Shown here in pieces: positions 41,951 through 49,919 of a DNA stretch of 64,000 nt. The translations under genes were made by a program, and so were the position numbers. This DNA comes from Pyrinomonadaceae bacterium (GTDB taxonomy: Bacteria > Acidobacteriota > Blastocatellia > Pyrinomonadales > Pyrinomonadaceae). The stretch's first letter is position 1, and each line of letters begins with the position of its first letter. The notes beneath the pieces are model-generated. The model was not told the origin of the DNA. It searched no databases and worked only from the letters and a program-made list of their open reading frames with translations. The DNA lies in assembly GCA_025054715.1 (NCBI GenBank), contig JANWYH010000005.1, positions 115,632 through 179,631 of the forward strand. The letters are read 5' to 3'.

Positions 41951-44264
41951 GTTTTCCAGGGCAAACAAACTCAGTATTAGACAAAAATTCTGGATAGGAT
42001 TTTTTGCTTTAACCCTTTTAAGTGCTATTTTAATTCAGAACCCTCTATGGCAGAGACTTAACAAATATCGAGAAGGTGAGGTTCTGCGCGAAAGTATCAT
42101 CTCACCATCGGACATAACCTTTACCGATGAAGCAGAAACTGAAAGATTAAGACAAGAAGCTCAAAGTAAGGTCAGACCGATTTTTGTCTTTGAAGCAAAT
42201 CGCTCGGAAAATGCCGTTCAAAATTTCCGCTTATTCTGGGAAAAACTTTCAAAAAGAGAAGAAAATGCAAACGCAAATGCGAAGCCTCAGCAAGGAAAAA
42301 CCGTTCAGAACACATTAAGCCTAGACCTCGAGGCTGAAAAGGTGCTACTTTTAAGAAAATTCAGCAACAATGAAGTAGAAGCTATCGTCAGAGCTTTAAG
42401 AGAAAGCACTGAAGGCTACATCTATAACGATAACGATCGAAGATACTTACAAAACGAGGTTATAGTCTTTGATCAACAAAGACCTTCTCAGCAATCCATC
42501 CAAACTTTGCCCGAAACCAACTGGATAGCACTTTCAAAAGCAAGAGAAAAACTTAAGGAAAGAATTGAAAATATACGCACACTCAGCGAGAAGGAAAAAC
42601 AAGCTTTTTACACAATCTTGGAAAAATTCGTTCAGCCTAGTGTATTCTACGATGCCGATGCAACCGAAAAAGCTCGCGAGGCTGCAGCTAAAGCCGTCCC
42701 TCCTGTTGTTGTCTCACTTAAACGACAGCAAAAAGTAGCAAGCGAAGGTGAAATAGTAACTTCCGAGATATTGTCAAAGATAAATGCAATTCAAGCCTAT
42801 ACAGAATCTCATAGACAATGGAATCGCTTTTTCGGAACTTTGATTCTCCTCGCTGCTCTCTACTGGGTAGCTTGGAAATACATAGAGCACAGAAGTCCAC
42901 ATCTTAAGTCCTTTCTTTCTGCAGAAAAGCTTTTCGCCGTATTTGCAAGTGTCGTTATCGTTCAACTAATTCTTACGACTGTATCTTTTCGCATAGCAGA
43001 ATTTACTGCTCTTCAGAACATAAAAGCTCCACTGAATGATCCCACTATATGGTCCTTTGCAATCCCATTTGCATTTACAAGCCTATCATTGGTTTTATTA
43101 GCTGATCGTCGCTTAGCACTTTTTTCAGGAATCTTCGTTTCTCTGCTGGTCGGTTTAGTCGCTCCTAGACCCCTAGAATTTATACTTTACTCGGTGATTT
43201 CTTCTTCAGTAGCAGTCTATGGCATAAAGCATTATCGTTCCCGATCCTCGTTAACTTACGCTGGAATATTCACGGGATTTGCAAATGCCTTGATTTCACT
43301 ATCCATAATTGCTTATTTACAACAGCCTTTTGTTTTTGACACGGTTATTCTTTCGGTTTGCTGCGGTCTTCTCGGTGGCGTAATCTCTTCTGCCGTCACT
43401 GCCGTCACATTGCCCGCGCTTGAATCTCTTTTTGGTATACTAACGGATGTAAAGCTACTAGAGCTTTCAAATGCAGAGCTACCGCTTCTTAAACAACTAG
43501 CTATGAAAGCCCCTGGAACTAACCAGCATTCGCATGCAGTAGGACAAATTGCTGAAGAAGCTTGTCGAGCAATAGGTGCAAATGGACTTCTTGCAAAAAT
43601 TGGAGCGCTGTATCATGACATCGGTAAAATTGCTGCTCCAGAACATTTTGTTGAAAATCAGCACGGCAAAAATCCTCACGATGTTCTCAACCCTCTTCAA
43701 AGCGCCAAAATCATAATCACTCATGTAACCTATGGAATGAAGCTTGCCAAAGAGCACAAACTACCCAAAATAATTGCCGATTTTATACCACAACATCACG
43801 GAACTCGAACACTTCATTATTTCTTGCGTAAAGCCCAAGCTCAAAGCACAAACCCAGACGAAATCGAAGAAAATGACTTTCGCTACCCAGGACCGAAACC
43901 GCAAACTAAAGAAGCCGCAATAATGATGATTGCAGACAGCTGCGAAGCCGCTGCCCGATCGCTCGCAGAACCGACACCCGAAAATTTGCGCTTCATAGTA
44001 ACAAAAATAATTGACGCAATCCTAGCTGACGATCAGCTAGACGAGTGTGACCTTACACTCAGAGAACTTACTGTCATTCGTGAATCAGTCATAAAATCCC
44101 TAAACGCAATCTATCATTCGAGAGTAGAATACCCAGGATATACACCACCCAGTAAAGAAAAAAGATACGTAAGCCCGGCAGATATTCCTATCAGCAAAGG
44201 TGGAGAAGTTGAAGATGAAGCCGTTTCACCGTCTAAGCCGCAAATAAAAATAGCAAAAGAATAA
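41898..44264 (+). CDS. PgpH-type 7TM-HD cyclic-di-AMP phosphodiesterase
   Basis: About 788 residues. Order: one N-terminal membrane helix (FWIGFFALTLLSAILI), an extracytoplasmic 7TMR-HDED region (about 55-325), seven membrane segments (about 340-520) and a cytosolic HD domain. HD residues lie in HSHAVGQIAEEACRAIG, KIGALYHDIGKIAAPEHFVE and FIPQHHGTRTLHYF. PgpH enzymes hydrolyse c-di-AMP, which controls potassium and osmotic balance. The start is uncertain: ATG 41898 lies inside hflX (53-base overlap), and the upstream TTG at 41856 is unlikely. This family often neighbours ybeY, which is absent here. Confidence 0.9.
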   Translation: MKSLLEKNLRKFSGKILEFSRANKLSIRQKFWIGFFALTLLSAILIQNPLWQRLNKYREGEVLRESIISPSDITFTDEAETERLRQEAQSKVRPIFVFEANRSENAVQNFRLFWEKLSKREENANANAKPQQGKTVQNTLSLDLEAEKVLLLRKFSNNEVEAIVRALRESTEGYIYNDNDRRYLQNEVIVFDQQRPSQQSIQTLPETNWIALSKAREKLKERIENIRTLSEKEKQAFYTILEKFVQPSVFYDADATEKAREAAAKAVPPVVVSLKRQQKVASEGEIVTSEILSKINAIQAYTESHRQWNRFFGTLILLAALYWVAWKYIEHRSPHLKSFLSAEKLFAVFASVVIVQLILTTVSFRIAEFTALQNIKAPLNDPTIWSFAIPFAFTSLSLVLLADRRLALFSGIFVSLLVGLVAPRPLEFILYSVISSSVAVYGIKHYRSRSSLTYAGIFTGFANALISLSIIAYLQQPFVFDTVILSVCCGLLGGVISSAVTAVTLPALESLFGILTDVKLLELSNAELPLLKQLAMKAPGTNQHSHAVGQIAEEACRAIGANGLLAKIGALYHDIGKIAAPEHFVENQHGKNPHDVLNPLQSAKIIITHVTYGMKLAKEHKLPKIIADFIPQHHGTRTLHYFLRKAQAQSTNPDEIEENDFRYPGPKPQTKEAAIMMIADSCEAAARSLAEPTPENLRFIVTKIIDAILADDQLDECDLTLRELTVIRESVIKSLNAIYHSRVEYPGYTPPSKEKRYVSPADIPISKGGEVEDEAVSPSKPQIKIAKE

Positions 44265-44348
44265 ATCTTCACTTGCAAAAATTTAAGAAGTGTTCTATTT
44301 TTGTTATAAAGATATTACAAATCTATTAAACAAAAAAGGAGATAAAGT

Positions 44349-44801
44349 ATGTCTGCCGTAAAGGAAGCAAGACTAAAAGAATTTCCTGTGGTTGCCAAAC
44401 ATATAGGTGTCTGGGAAGGAACATACACCAGAATGGATGCAAGAACCGGACAGATATTAGATCGTCATAGGAGTCGTTTAACCTGCAAAATTTTAGATGA
44501 TGGAAGCTACTGGCAGCAGAATGAGTACTTTTGGGACGATGGAAGAACAGAAGTAAAGCAATTTCCCGGTGAGTTCAAAGGTAAGGCTTTACACTTCGAC
44601 AATGAAAGGTTGATCGGAGATGCTTATGAGGTTGACCCCAAAACTATTTGCCTTTTTTGGGAAAACAAGAATGAACCCGGCGTAAAATATGCTGAGATAA
44701 TATCTCTGGAGTCGGATACGCATCGTTGTAGAGTCTGGCAGCATTTTGAAAATGGAGAGTTTACCAAAATAACAGTGATAGATGAAAGAAAAGTTGGCTA
44801 A
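44349..44801 (+). CDS. Conserved hypothetical protein, DUF3598/lipocalin-like
   Basis: 150 residues, beta-rich, no signal peptide. The N-terminal HIGVWEGTYTRMDARTGQIL and RSRLTCKILDDGSYWQQNEY recall DUF3598 proteins, which have a lipocalin-like barrel and are best known in cyanobacteria. This assignment is tentative. An AAAAAGGAGATAAAG ribosome site precedes the ATG. The gene overlaps the next one by 20 bases, so the pair is probably co-translated. There is an 84-base gap after the PgpH-type gene, with a possible TTGCAA-17-TATTTT promoter. No ligand can be predicted. Confidence 0.7.
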   Translation: MSAVKEARLKEFPVVAKHIGVWEGTYTRMDARTGQILDRHRSRLTCKILDDGSYWQQNEYFWDDGRTEVKQFPGEFKGKALHFDNERLIGDAYEVDPKTICLFWENKNEPGVKYAEIISLESDTHRCRVWQHFENGEFTKITVIDERKVG

Positions 44802-45519
44802 AGTTATTATCTTTGCAGTTACGCTTACAGCAATAAAATCATTTGCGCAATCACCGCTTGAAATAGTCAGAAAAACCATAAATGCTTCAGGAGGTGAGGT
44901 GTGGCAAAAACCGAAAACTTTGTATCTTGATGGAACTGCAATAATATACTGGTTTGACAAGCCTAAAAGGCTTAACCTCTACAGAATGTGGCGAGTCTTT
45001 CCCGAAAAAAACATCTCTGCTCATACGGCAAATGGAAAAGTTCGATTCGATGCCTTTGAATCTGAGAAATTATTTTTCCAAATCTCTTTCGACGGCGTGA
45101 ATACCCACCAGAAGTTAAGTCAAGAGGCAAAACAAAAGGAAGAGTTTTTGCGTTGGAGTAACAATTTTGGCTTTTCCATTTTCAGGTTTGTAGAAGACAA
45201 AGACTTTAAGTTGCAGTTATTACCGGAAGATAGCGTTGATGGTCACGCTTGTTACTTCATAAAAGTAACCGATCCTAGTCAAAGCGACACCTTATTCGGC
45301 ATCGATAAAAAGAGTTTCCTCATACGTTACGTTGCATTTAGAACTCCAATAGGTTTTCATGAAAGATTTTACGATAGATTCATCAGAGACAAAAAAACCG
45401 GCTTTATTCAGCCCACACATTTAAGAATCTTTAACGATGGTGTGAAAATTGCTGAGATTTTCTGGAAGAGATTTGAGGTCAATAAACCAATACCCGAAGA
45501 CGTTTTCCTGATTCGCTAA
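44782..45519 (+). CDS. Exported protein, LolA-like fold, unknown role
   Basis: 245 residues. A signal peptide (about 1-22, ending IKSFAQ) is followed by SPLEIVRKTINASGGEVWQK, then an antiparallel-sheet pattern such as TLYLDGTAIIYWFDKPKRLN, KVRFDAFESEKLFFQISFDG and TLFGIDKKSFLIRYVAFRT. This resembles the outer-membrane lipoprotein-sorting (LolA/LolB-like) fold of many acidobacterial secreted proteins, without an exact family match. It overlaps the DUF3598-like gene by 20 bases. Its stop codon is immediately followed by the stop of the convergent HMG-CoA lyase gene, and a strong terminator lies within that gene. Confidence 0.7.
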   Translation: MKEKLAKVIIFAVTLTAIKSFAQSPLEIVRKTINASGGEVWQKPKTLYLDGTAIIYWFDKPKRLNLYRMWRVFPEKNISAHTANGKVRFDAFESEKLFFQISFDGVNTHQKLSQEAKQKEEFLRWSNNFGFSIFRFVEDKDFKLQLLPEDSVDGHACYFIKVTDPSQSDTLFGIDKKSFLIRYVAFRTPIGFHERFYDRFIRDKKTGFIQPTHLRIFNDGVKIAEIFWKRFEVNKPIPEDVFLIR

Positions 45520-46377
45520 TTAACAAGTTACTATTTCTGAAGCAAGTGCTGATGCTTGCTTCAGTTTTTCATAATCTAATCCGGTTTTTATTCCCATTTC
45601 TTCAAGCATCCATACAACTTTTTCGGTAGCTACGTTCCCCTTCGCCCCTGGTGAAAACGGACATCCGCCAAGTCCACCTATTGCTGAATCAAATACAGTC
45701 CAGCCAGCGCTCATAGCTGCGTAAATGTTCGCAAGAGCCGTAGAGTTTGTGTCGTGAAAATGACCAGCAAATCGCTTCTTCGGAAAGAACTTCTTTGCTA
45801 GATAGCAAAGCTCATAGACTTCGTTTGGAACAGCTCTTCCAACTGTGTCGTTATAAGCTATCTCATCTGCTTCTTCAACCTTGGAAGTTATTTCCAAAAC
45901 TTTCTCTTTAGGTACCTTTCCTTCATAAGGACAAACCCAACAGACCGCTATTGAAGCCCTGACGCGAATGCCTAAATCGTGAGCATCCCGAATGCAGCGT
46001 TTGATGGCCTCTAGGCTTTCTTCAAGCGTCGTGTTTGCGTTTTTTCTAGACATAGTCTCAGTAGCCGATATTACGTAACATATCCAATCAACACCAGCCT
46101 GAATGGCCCTTTTGTAGCCCAAATCGTTGAGAGCAAGTCCCATTTTTTCAAAATCCGAGTCGTTTTTAAGTGCATTCATAAGAGCCTCGGCATCTGCCAT
46201 CTGTGGAACATGCTTTTGAGATACAAAGGAGGTGACCTCTATTCGACGAAAACCTGCCTTTTTTAGAGCTTCTATCAAACTTAGTTTTCTATCCGTGGAT
46301 ACAAACTCAGTTAAACTCTGAAGTCCATCCCTAGGACTTACTTCAACTATTTCAACTTCCTTTGGTAGCTCAATCAT
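45520..46377 (-). CDS. Hydroxymethylglutaryl-CoA lyase
   Basis: 285 residues, somewhat short but normal for bacterial forms. It cleaves HMG-CoA to acetoacetate and acetyl-CoA in leucine degradation. Seen: the N-terminal VEIVEVSPRDGLQSLTEFV, RRIEVTSFVSQKHVPQMADA, the metal-binding histidines in FAGHFHDTNSTALANIYAA, and the signature cysteine in IGGLGGCPFSPGAKGNV. It overlaps the CoA-transferase gene by ATGA. The 3' end encodes the hairpin CTGAAGCAAG...CTTGCTTCAG, which reads as a terminator for the opposite strand. A related family (citramalyl-CoA or homocitrate-type enzymes) cannot be excluded fully. Confidence 0.92.
   Translation of the reverse strand: MIELPKEVEIVEVSPRDGLQSLTEFVSTDRKLSLIEALKKAGFRRIEVTSFVSQKHVPQMADAEALMNALKNDSDFEKMGLALNDLGYKRAIQAGVDWICYVISATETMSRKNANTTLEESLEAIKRCIRDAHDLGIRVRASIAVCWVCPYEGKVPKEKVLEITSKVEEADEIAYNDTVGRAVPNEVYELCYLAKKFFPKKRFAGHFHDTNSTALANIYAAMSAGWTVFDSAIGGLGGCPFSPGAKGNVATEKVVWMLEEMGIKTGLDYEKLKQASALASEIVTC
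45537..45569 (+). terminator. Terminator for the LolA-like gene, embedded in the opposing lyase gene
   Basis: CTGAAGCAAG (45537-45546), an 8-base loop, CTTGCTTCAG (45555-45564), then five T. The 10-bp perfect stem lies entirely within the last codons of the convergent HMG-CoA lyase gene, 18 bases past the stop of the plus-strand gene. Confidence 0.87.
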
Positions 46378-47570
46378 ATGACTCCTTCAGCTATCAAATC
46401 TTCATACTCATCCTTGGTTAAACCCAAGAATTCCAAATAAATTTCTTCGTTATGCTCTCCTAGCTTTGGTCCAATCCAATCCGTTCCTCCGGGCGTCTCA
46501 GAAAGAAAAGGCACCACTGCCGGAATTTTTACAGCGTCACCCGGCTCAATCTCGACAGTTTCAAACATACCTCTAGCGTTATACTGTGGGTCTTTGACTA
46601 TGTCAGCAATCGAATAGACAGGCCCACACGGCACTTCTGCTTCTATCATCTTGGCATAAGCTTCTTCGTAAGTTTGTGTCAGCGTCCATTGGGTAATTGC
46701 TTCGTCAATCTCGGCTTCATGTTTTACTCTGCCGGCGTTGTTCTGCATCTCAGGATGTTCGGCAAGATCAGGTCTTCCAATAGCGTACATCAAACGCCTA
46801 TAAATTGAATCTCCATTGCCACCGATTATGATGAACTTACCGTCTTTTGTAGGATATGTAGAAGTAGGAACAATTCCATCAAGCTTAGCTCCTGTTCTTT
46901 CCCTCACAAAACCGAGTTTATCGTATTCAGCAAGCATGGACTCCATCATATTGAAAACAGCCTCATAGATAGCAACATCAACTACCTGTCCGCTACCACC
47001 TTTTACGTCTCTGTGGTAAACGGCAATCAAAGCACCCAAAGCAGCGTGTAACCCTGCCAGTGTATCACCTATAGAAGTTCCCGTCCGCACAGGTGGCCTA
47101 TCTGGGTATCCGGTGGTATATCTCAAACCGCCTACGCCTTCACATACGTTCGCATAACCCGGACGAGAAGCATAAGGACCTGTTTGTCCCCAACCAGAAA
47201 CTCGCACCATTATTATCCCTGGATTTACGGCTTTTAATTGCTCATATCCCATTCCCCATTTTTCCAAAGTTCCTGGCTTGAAATTCTCTAGCAAAATATC
47301 CACCTTAGCCGCTAATCGTTTTGCTATCTGCTGTCCCTTAGGCTTGTTCAAATCTAGGGTTATAGACTTTTTATTCCTACCCATTGAAAGCCACCAAAGA
47401 GATGTTCCTTTATAAATTTTCCGCCAATTCCTTAATGGATCGCCCGTTTTTGGCTTTTCGATTTTTATAACCTCTGCTCCAAATCCGGCAAGCATCGCCC
47501 CACAGAAAGGACCTGCTAGAAGTTGTCCCATCTCCAAAACTTTTAATCCGCTTAATGGACGATTTGTCAT
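46374..47570 (-). CDS. CaiB/BaiF family III CoA-transferase
   Basis: 398 residues, the family norm. It moves CoA between two carboxylic acids by a covalent mixed anhydride on an aspartate. Seen: LKVLEMGQLLAGPFCGAMLA, EVIKIEKPKTGDPLR, KKSITLDLNKPKGQ, VSGWGQTGPYASRPGYANV, the catalytic Asp in TGTSIGDTLAGLHAALG, and GKFIIIGGNGDSIYRRL. It is coupled by ATGA to the HMG-CoA lyase gene. Inference: it makes the lyase substrate (HMG-CoA) from free hydroxymethylglutarate and succinyl-CoA, as the mammalian SUGCT does. Citramalate or another acid would also fit the family. Confidence 0.9.
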   Translation of the reverse strand: MTNRPLSGLKVLEMGQLLAGPFCGAMLAGFGAEVIKIEKPKTGDPLRNWRKIYKGTSLWWLSMGRNKKSITLDLNKPKGQQIAKRLAAKVDILLENFKPGTLEKWGMGYEQLKAVNPGIIMVRVSGWGQTGPYASRPGYANVCEGVGGLRYTTGYPDRPPVRTGTSIGDTLAGLHAALGALIAVYHRDVKGGSGQVVDVAIYEAVFNMMESMLAEYDKLGFVRERTGAKLDGIVPTSTYPTKDGKFIIIGGNGDSIYRRLMYAIGRPDLAEHPEMQNNAGRVKHEAEIDEAITQWTLTQTYEEAYAKMIEAEVPCGPVYSIADIVKDPQYNARGMFETVEIEPGDAVKIPAVVPFLSETPGGTDWIGPKLGEHNEEIYLEFLGLTKDEYEDLIAEGVI

Positions 47571-47686
47571 ATTTTTATAATCTTTCTTTGTAATTTTAAC
47601 AAATTCTTTAGCAAAATTGAAAACTTACAATAACCTCTTGCTTTGGATTTTCAGCTTCAAAATGTTAGTATCAAATTTTCAAGACT

Positions 47687-48187
47687 ATGATAGGCAAAGA
47701 AAATCAAAGTGAAGAAGTTGTTATAAAGGTAAACGATAAGAGAAAGTTTAATCTAGACGGAACTTTACGCGAAGGGGTCGTGATAGAAAAAAGCGAGCCG
47801 CAAAGACAAGAAGCAAAACGAGAAGAATCTGAAGCAAAATCAGTTAAGGAAGAAGTCAAAGCTGAAAAGAAAGAGTCGACCCTTTTTGTAAGCCTTCTTT
47901 CGACCATAGCAGCCAATATTGCAACAACGCTAGGAGTATCTCCTCATCCAGTAACTGGACAAAAAATAGTTGATTTAGAAACAGGAAAATACTGGATAGA
48001 CATACTTGCGATGCTTAAGGAAAAAACTAAAGGCAATCTAGAAGAGGAAGAATCCGAGCTTTTGGAAGAGTTGCTTGCAGAATCCAGAATGCAGTATGTT
48101 CAGATGCTTCGACTGACTGAAGAAAAACTCAAATCACAGGCAGCTAAGAAATTCTCTGCAAAAGACGTTCTCGGAAAAAGATTCTGA
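47687..48187 (+). CDS. DUF1844 domain protein
   Basis: 166 residues. The first 60 are highly charged and probably disordered (EKSEPQRQEAKREESEAKSV). The C-terminal part matches DUF1844: LFVSLLSTIAANIATTLGVS, HPVTGQKIVDLETGKYWIDI, then a Glu-rich helix. The function of DUF1844 is unknown; it is widespread in Acidobacteriota and Deltaproteobacteria, often near housekeeping genes. It leads a transcript with an MBL hydrolase, ribF and purB (gaps of 2 bases or less). An extended -10 (TGTTAGTAT, 47663-47671) lies 15 bases before the ATG, giving a short leader of about 9 bases without a ribosome site. Confidence 0.85.
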   Translation: MIGKENQSEEVVIKVNDKRKFNLDGTLREGVVIEKSEPQRQEAKREESEAKSVKEEVKAEKKESTLFVSLLSTIAANIATTLGVSPHPVTGQKIVDLETGKYWIDILAMLKEKTKGNLEEEESELLEELLAESRMQYVQMLRLTEEKLKSQAAKKFSAKDVLGKRF

Positions 48188-48189
48188 CG

Positions 48190-48954
48190 ATGAAACTAAC
48201 GTTTCTTGGAACCGGAACATCAACCGGCGTCCCTTCCATAGCCTGCCAATGTGAAACCTGTCTTTCAGAAGACCCAAGAGACAAAAGACTGCGAGTTTCT
48301 GCTCTCGTAGAACATAACGGAAAACGCATCCTTATAGACACATCAACAGATTTTCGTCAACAAGCTTTAAGGCACAAAATAACCTATCTAGACGCTATCT
48401 TGATCACTCATTGTCACGCAGATCACGTGTTCGGACTGGATGACATTCGACCGTTGAATTTTAGATACGGTGCAATGGGCGTTTATGCAAACGAAGTTGC
48501 ATGGAAAGATCTAAGACGAATCTTTCAGTATGTATTCGAACCAACGCATGTAGGCGGTGGACTTCCTCAGCTGATTCCGCATGTCGTATTTCACAAGTCT
48601 CCTTTTTACATTGGCAAAGACCTTGAAATTACACCTCTTGAAGTAATACACGGCAAATTACCTGTGATTGCTTACCGTCTGAATGACTTTGCTTACGCTA
48701 CAGATTTGAAAGTTATTCCTCATGACTCAATGCAGTTTCTAATGGATCTGGATGTTTTAGTTTTGGATTGTGTAAGAATAAAACCACACACTACTCATCT
48801 TTGCCTTGAGGAGGCTTTAGGTTATATCTCAAAGCTTAAGCCAAAACGCGCCTTTCTTACGCATCTGAATCACGACATACTTTATGAGCGCGATTCAAAA
48901 CTCTTGCCTGAAAATGTCTTTTTTGCTTACGACGGACTGGTAGTAGAAAAATGA
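48190..48954 (+). CDS. MBL-fold metallo-hydrolase (PhnP-like phosphodiesterase)
   Basis: 254 residues. Seen: the N-terminal FLGTGTSTGVPSIACQCETC (PhnP-type cysteines), the two-metal motif LITHCHADHVFGLDDIRPLN (HxHxDH), VIHGKLPVIAYRLNDFAYAT, LVLDCVRIKPHTTHL and AFLTHLNHDILYERD. PhnP members hydrolyse cyclic phosphodiesters such as 2',3'-cyclic ribose phosphates, and others cut nucleic acids. The context (ribF and purB downstream) suggests a cofactor or nucleotide housekeeping role. It sits 2 bases after the DUF1844 gene and overlaps ribF by 4 bases. Confidence 0.9.
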   Translation: MKLTFLGTGTSTGVPSIACQCETCLSEDPRDKRLRVSALVEHNGKRILIDTSTDFRQQALRHKITYLDAILITHCHADHVFGLDDIRPLNFRYGAMGVYANEVAWKDLRRIFQYVFEPTHVGGGLPQLIPHVVFHKSPFYIGKDLEITPLEVIHGKLPVIAYRLNDFAYATDLKVIPHDSMQFLMDLDVLVLDCVRIKPHTTHLCLEEALGYISKLKPKRAFLTHLNHDILYERDSKLLPENVFFAYDGLVVEK

Positions 48955-49919
48955 GGATATTTCACGGAATTAATAACGCAAGCATCGCAAGGGGAACTGT
49001 TTTAACGTTCGGCGTGTTTGACGGTCTTCATCTCGGGCATCAGAAGATTATGCAAGTAGTCGTAGAGCGGGCAAGAGAAATAAAAGCGATCGCAACCGTA
49101 ATTACGTTTGATCCGCATCCAAGAGCTGTCCTTTACCCTAAAAGCGCACCTGCATTGCTACAAACCCTCGATCAGAGACTTGCAGCATTTGAAGTTCTCG
49201 GCATTCAACAGGCCATCGTTATAAACTTCGACAAAGAATTTGCATCAATGCGAGCAGAAGAATTCATAAAAAACATTATTCACGGAAGATTGCAAGCAAG
49301 AGAAGTTTATCTTGGCAAGGGATTTGCTTTTGGAAAAAATAGAGAAGGCAACATAGAACTGCTTAAAAAGATGAGTCAAGAGTTAGGTTTTTTCGCAGAT
49401 GAAGTCCCTGAAGTAAGTCTTCGAGGTCAGAGAATTTCATCATCCAAAATAAGAGAACTGTTGCTTTTGGGAAAAGTCAATCTGGCAAGAAGAATGCTAG
49501 GAAGACCCTACGGAATCGAAGGTCAAGTGATTCAAGGCGACGGAAGAGGACGAATGCTTGGCTTCCCAACGGCTAATCTGCTGACAAAAAATCGTGTTAT
49601 ACCTAAAAATGGCGTTTATGTAACTGCAAGCTTGATTGAAGGTAAATGGCTTCGCAGTATAACAAACGTTGGTTTTCGCCCAACATTTCACAACTCCGAA
49701 GACTCACCTTCTATCGAAACACATATCTTTGGTTTCAAAGACAATCTTTACGGAAATGTTTTACGAATTAGATTCTTGCACAGAATTAGAAACGAAAAAA
49801 AGTTTTCTAACATAGAAGAACTGAAAAGCCAAATAATAAAAGACATAAACCGCGCAAAAAAATACTTTAACAGGCAAGGCGTGAAAAACTCTCTGAAATT
49901 GGTGCAGAACTATGATTGA
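48951..49919 (+). CDS. ribF: Bifunctional riboflavin kinase / FMN adenylyltransferase
   Basis: 322 residues, the usual length. It phosphorylates riboflavin to FMN and adenylates FMN to FAD. The N-terminal adenylyltransferase domain shows TFGVFDGLHLGHQKIMQVV (HxGH) and VITFDPHPRAVLYP, and then SSSKIRELLLLGKV. The C-terminal kinase domain shows VIQGDGRGRMLGFPTANL and RPTFHNSEDSPSIETHIFGF. Four-base overlap with the MBL gene and 8-base overlap with purB point to an operon. No FMN riboswitch is seen. Confidence 0.97.
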   Translation: MRIFHGINNASIARGTVLTFGVFDGLHLGHQKIMQVVVERAREIKAIATVITFDPHPRAVLYPKSAPALLQTLDQRLAAFEVLGIQQAIVINFDKEFASMRAEEFIKNIIHGRLQAREVYLGKGFAFGKNREGNIELLKKMSQELGFFADEVPEVSLRGQRISSSKIRELLLLGKVNLARRMLGRPYGIEGQVIQGDGRGRMLGFPTANLLTKNRVIPKNGVYVTASLIEGKWLRSITNVGFRPTFHNSEDSPSIETHIFGFKDNLYGNVLRIRFLHRIRNEKKFSNIEELKSQIIKDINRAKKYFNRQGVKNSLKLVQNYD

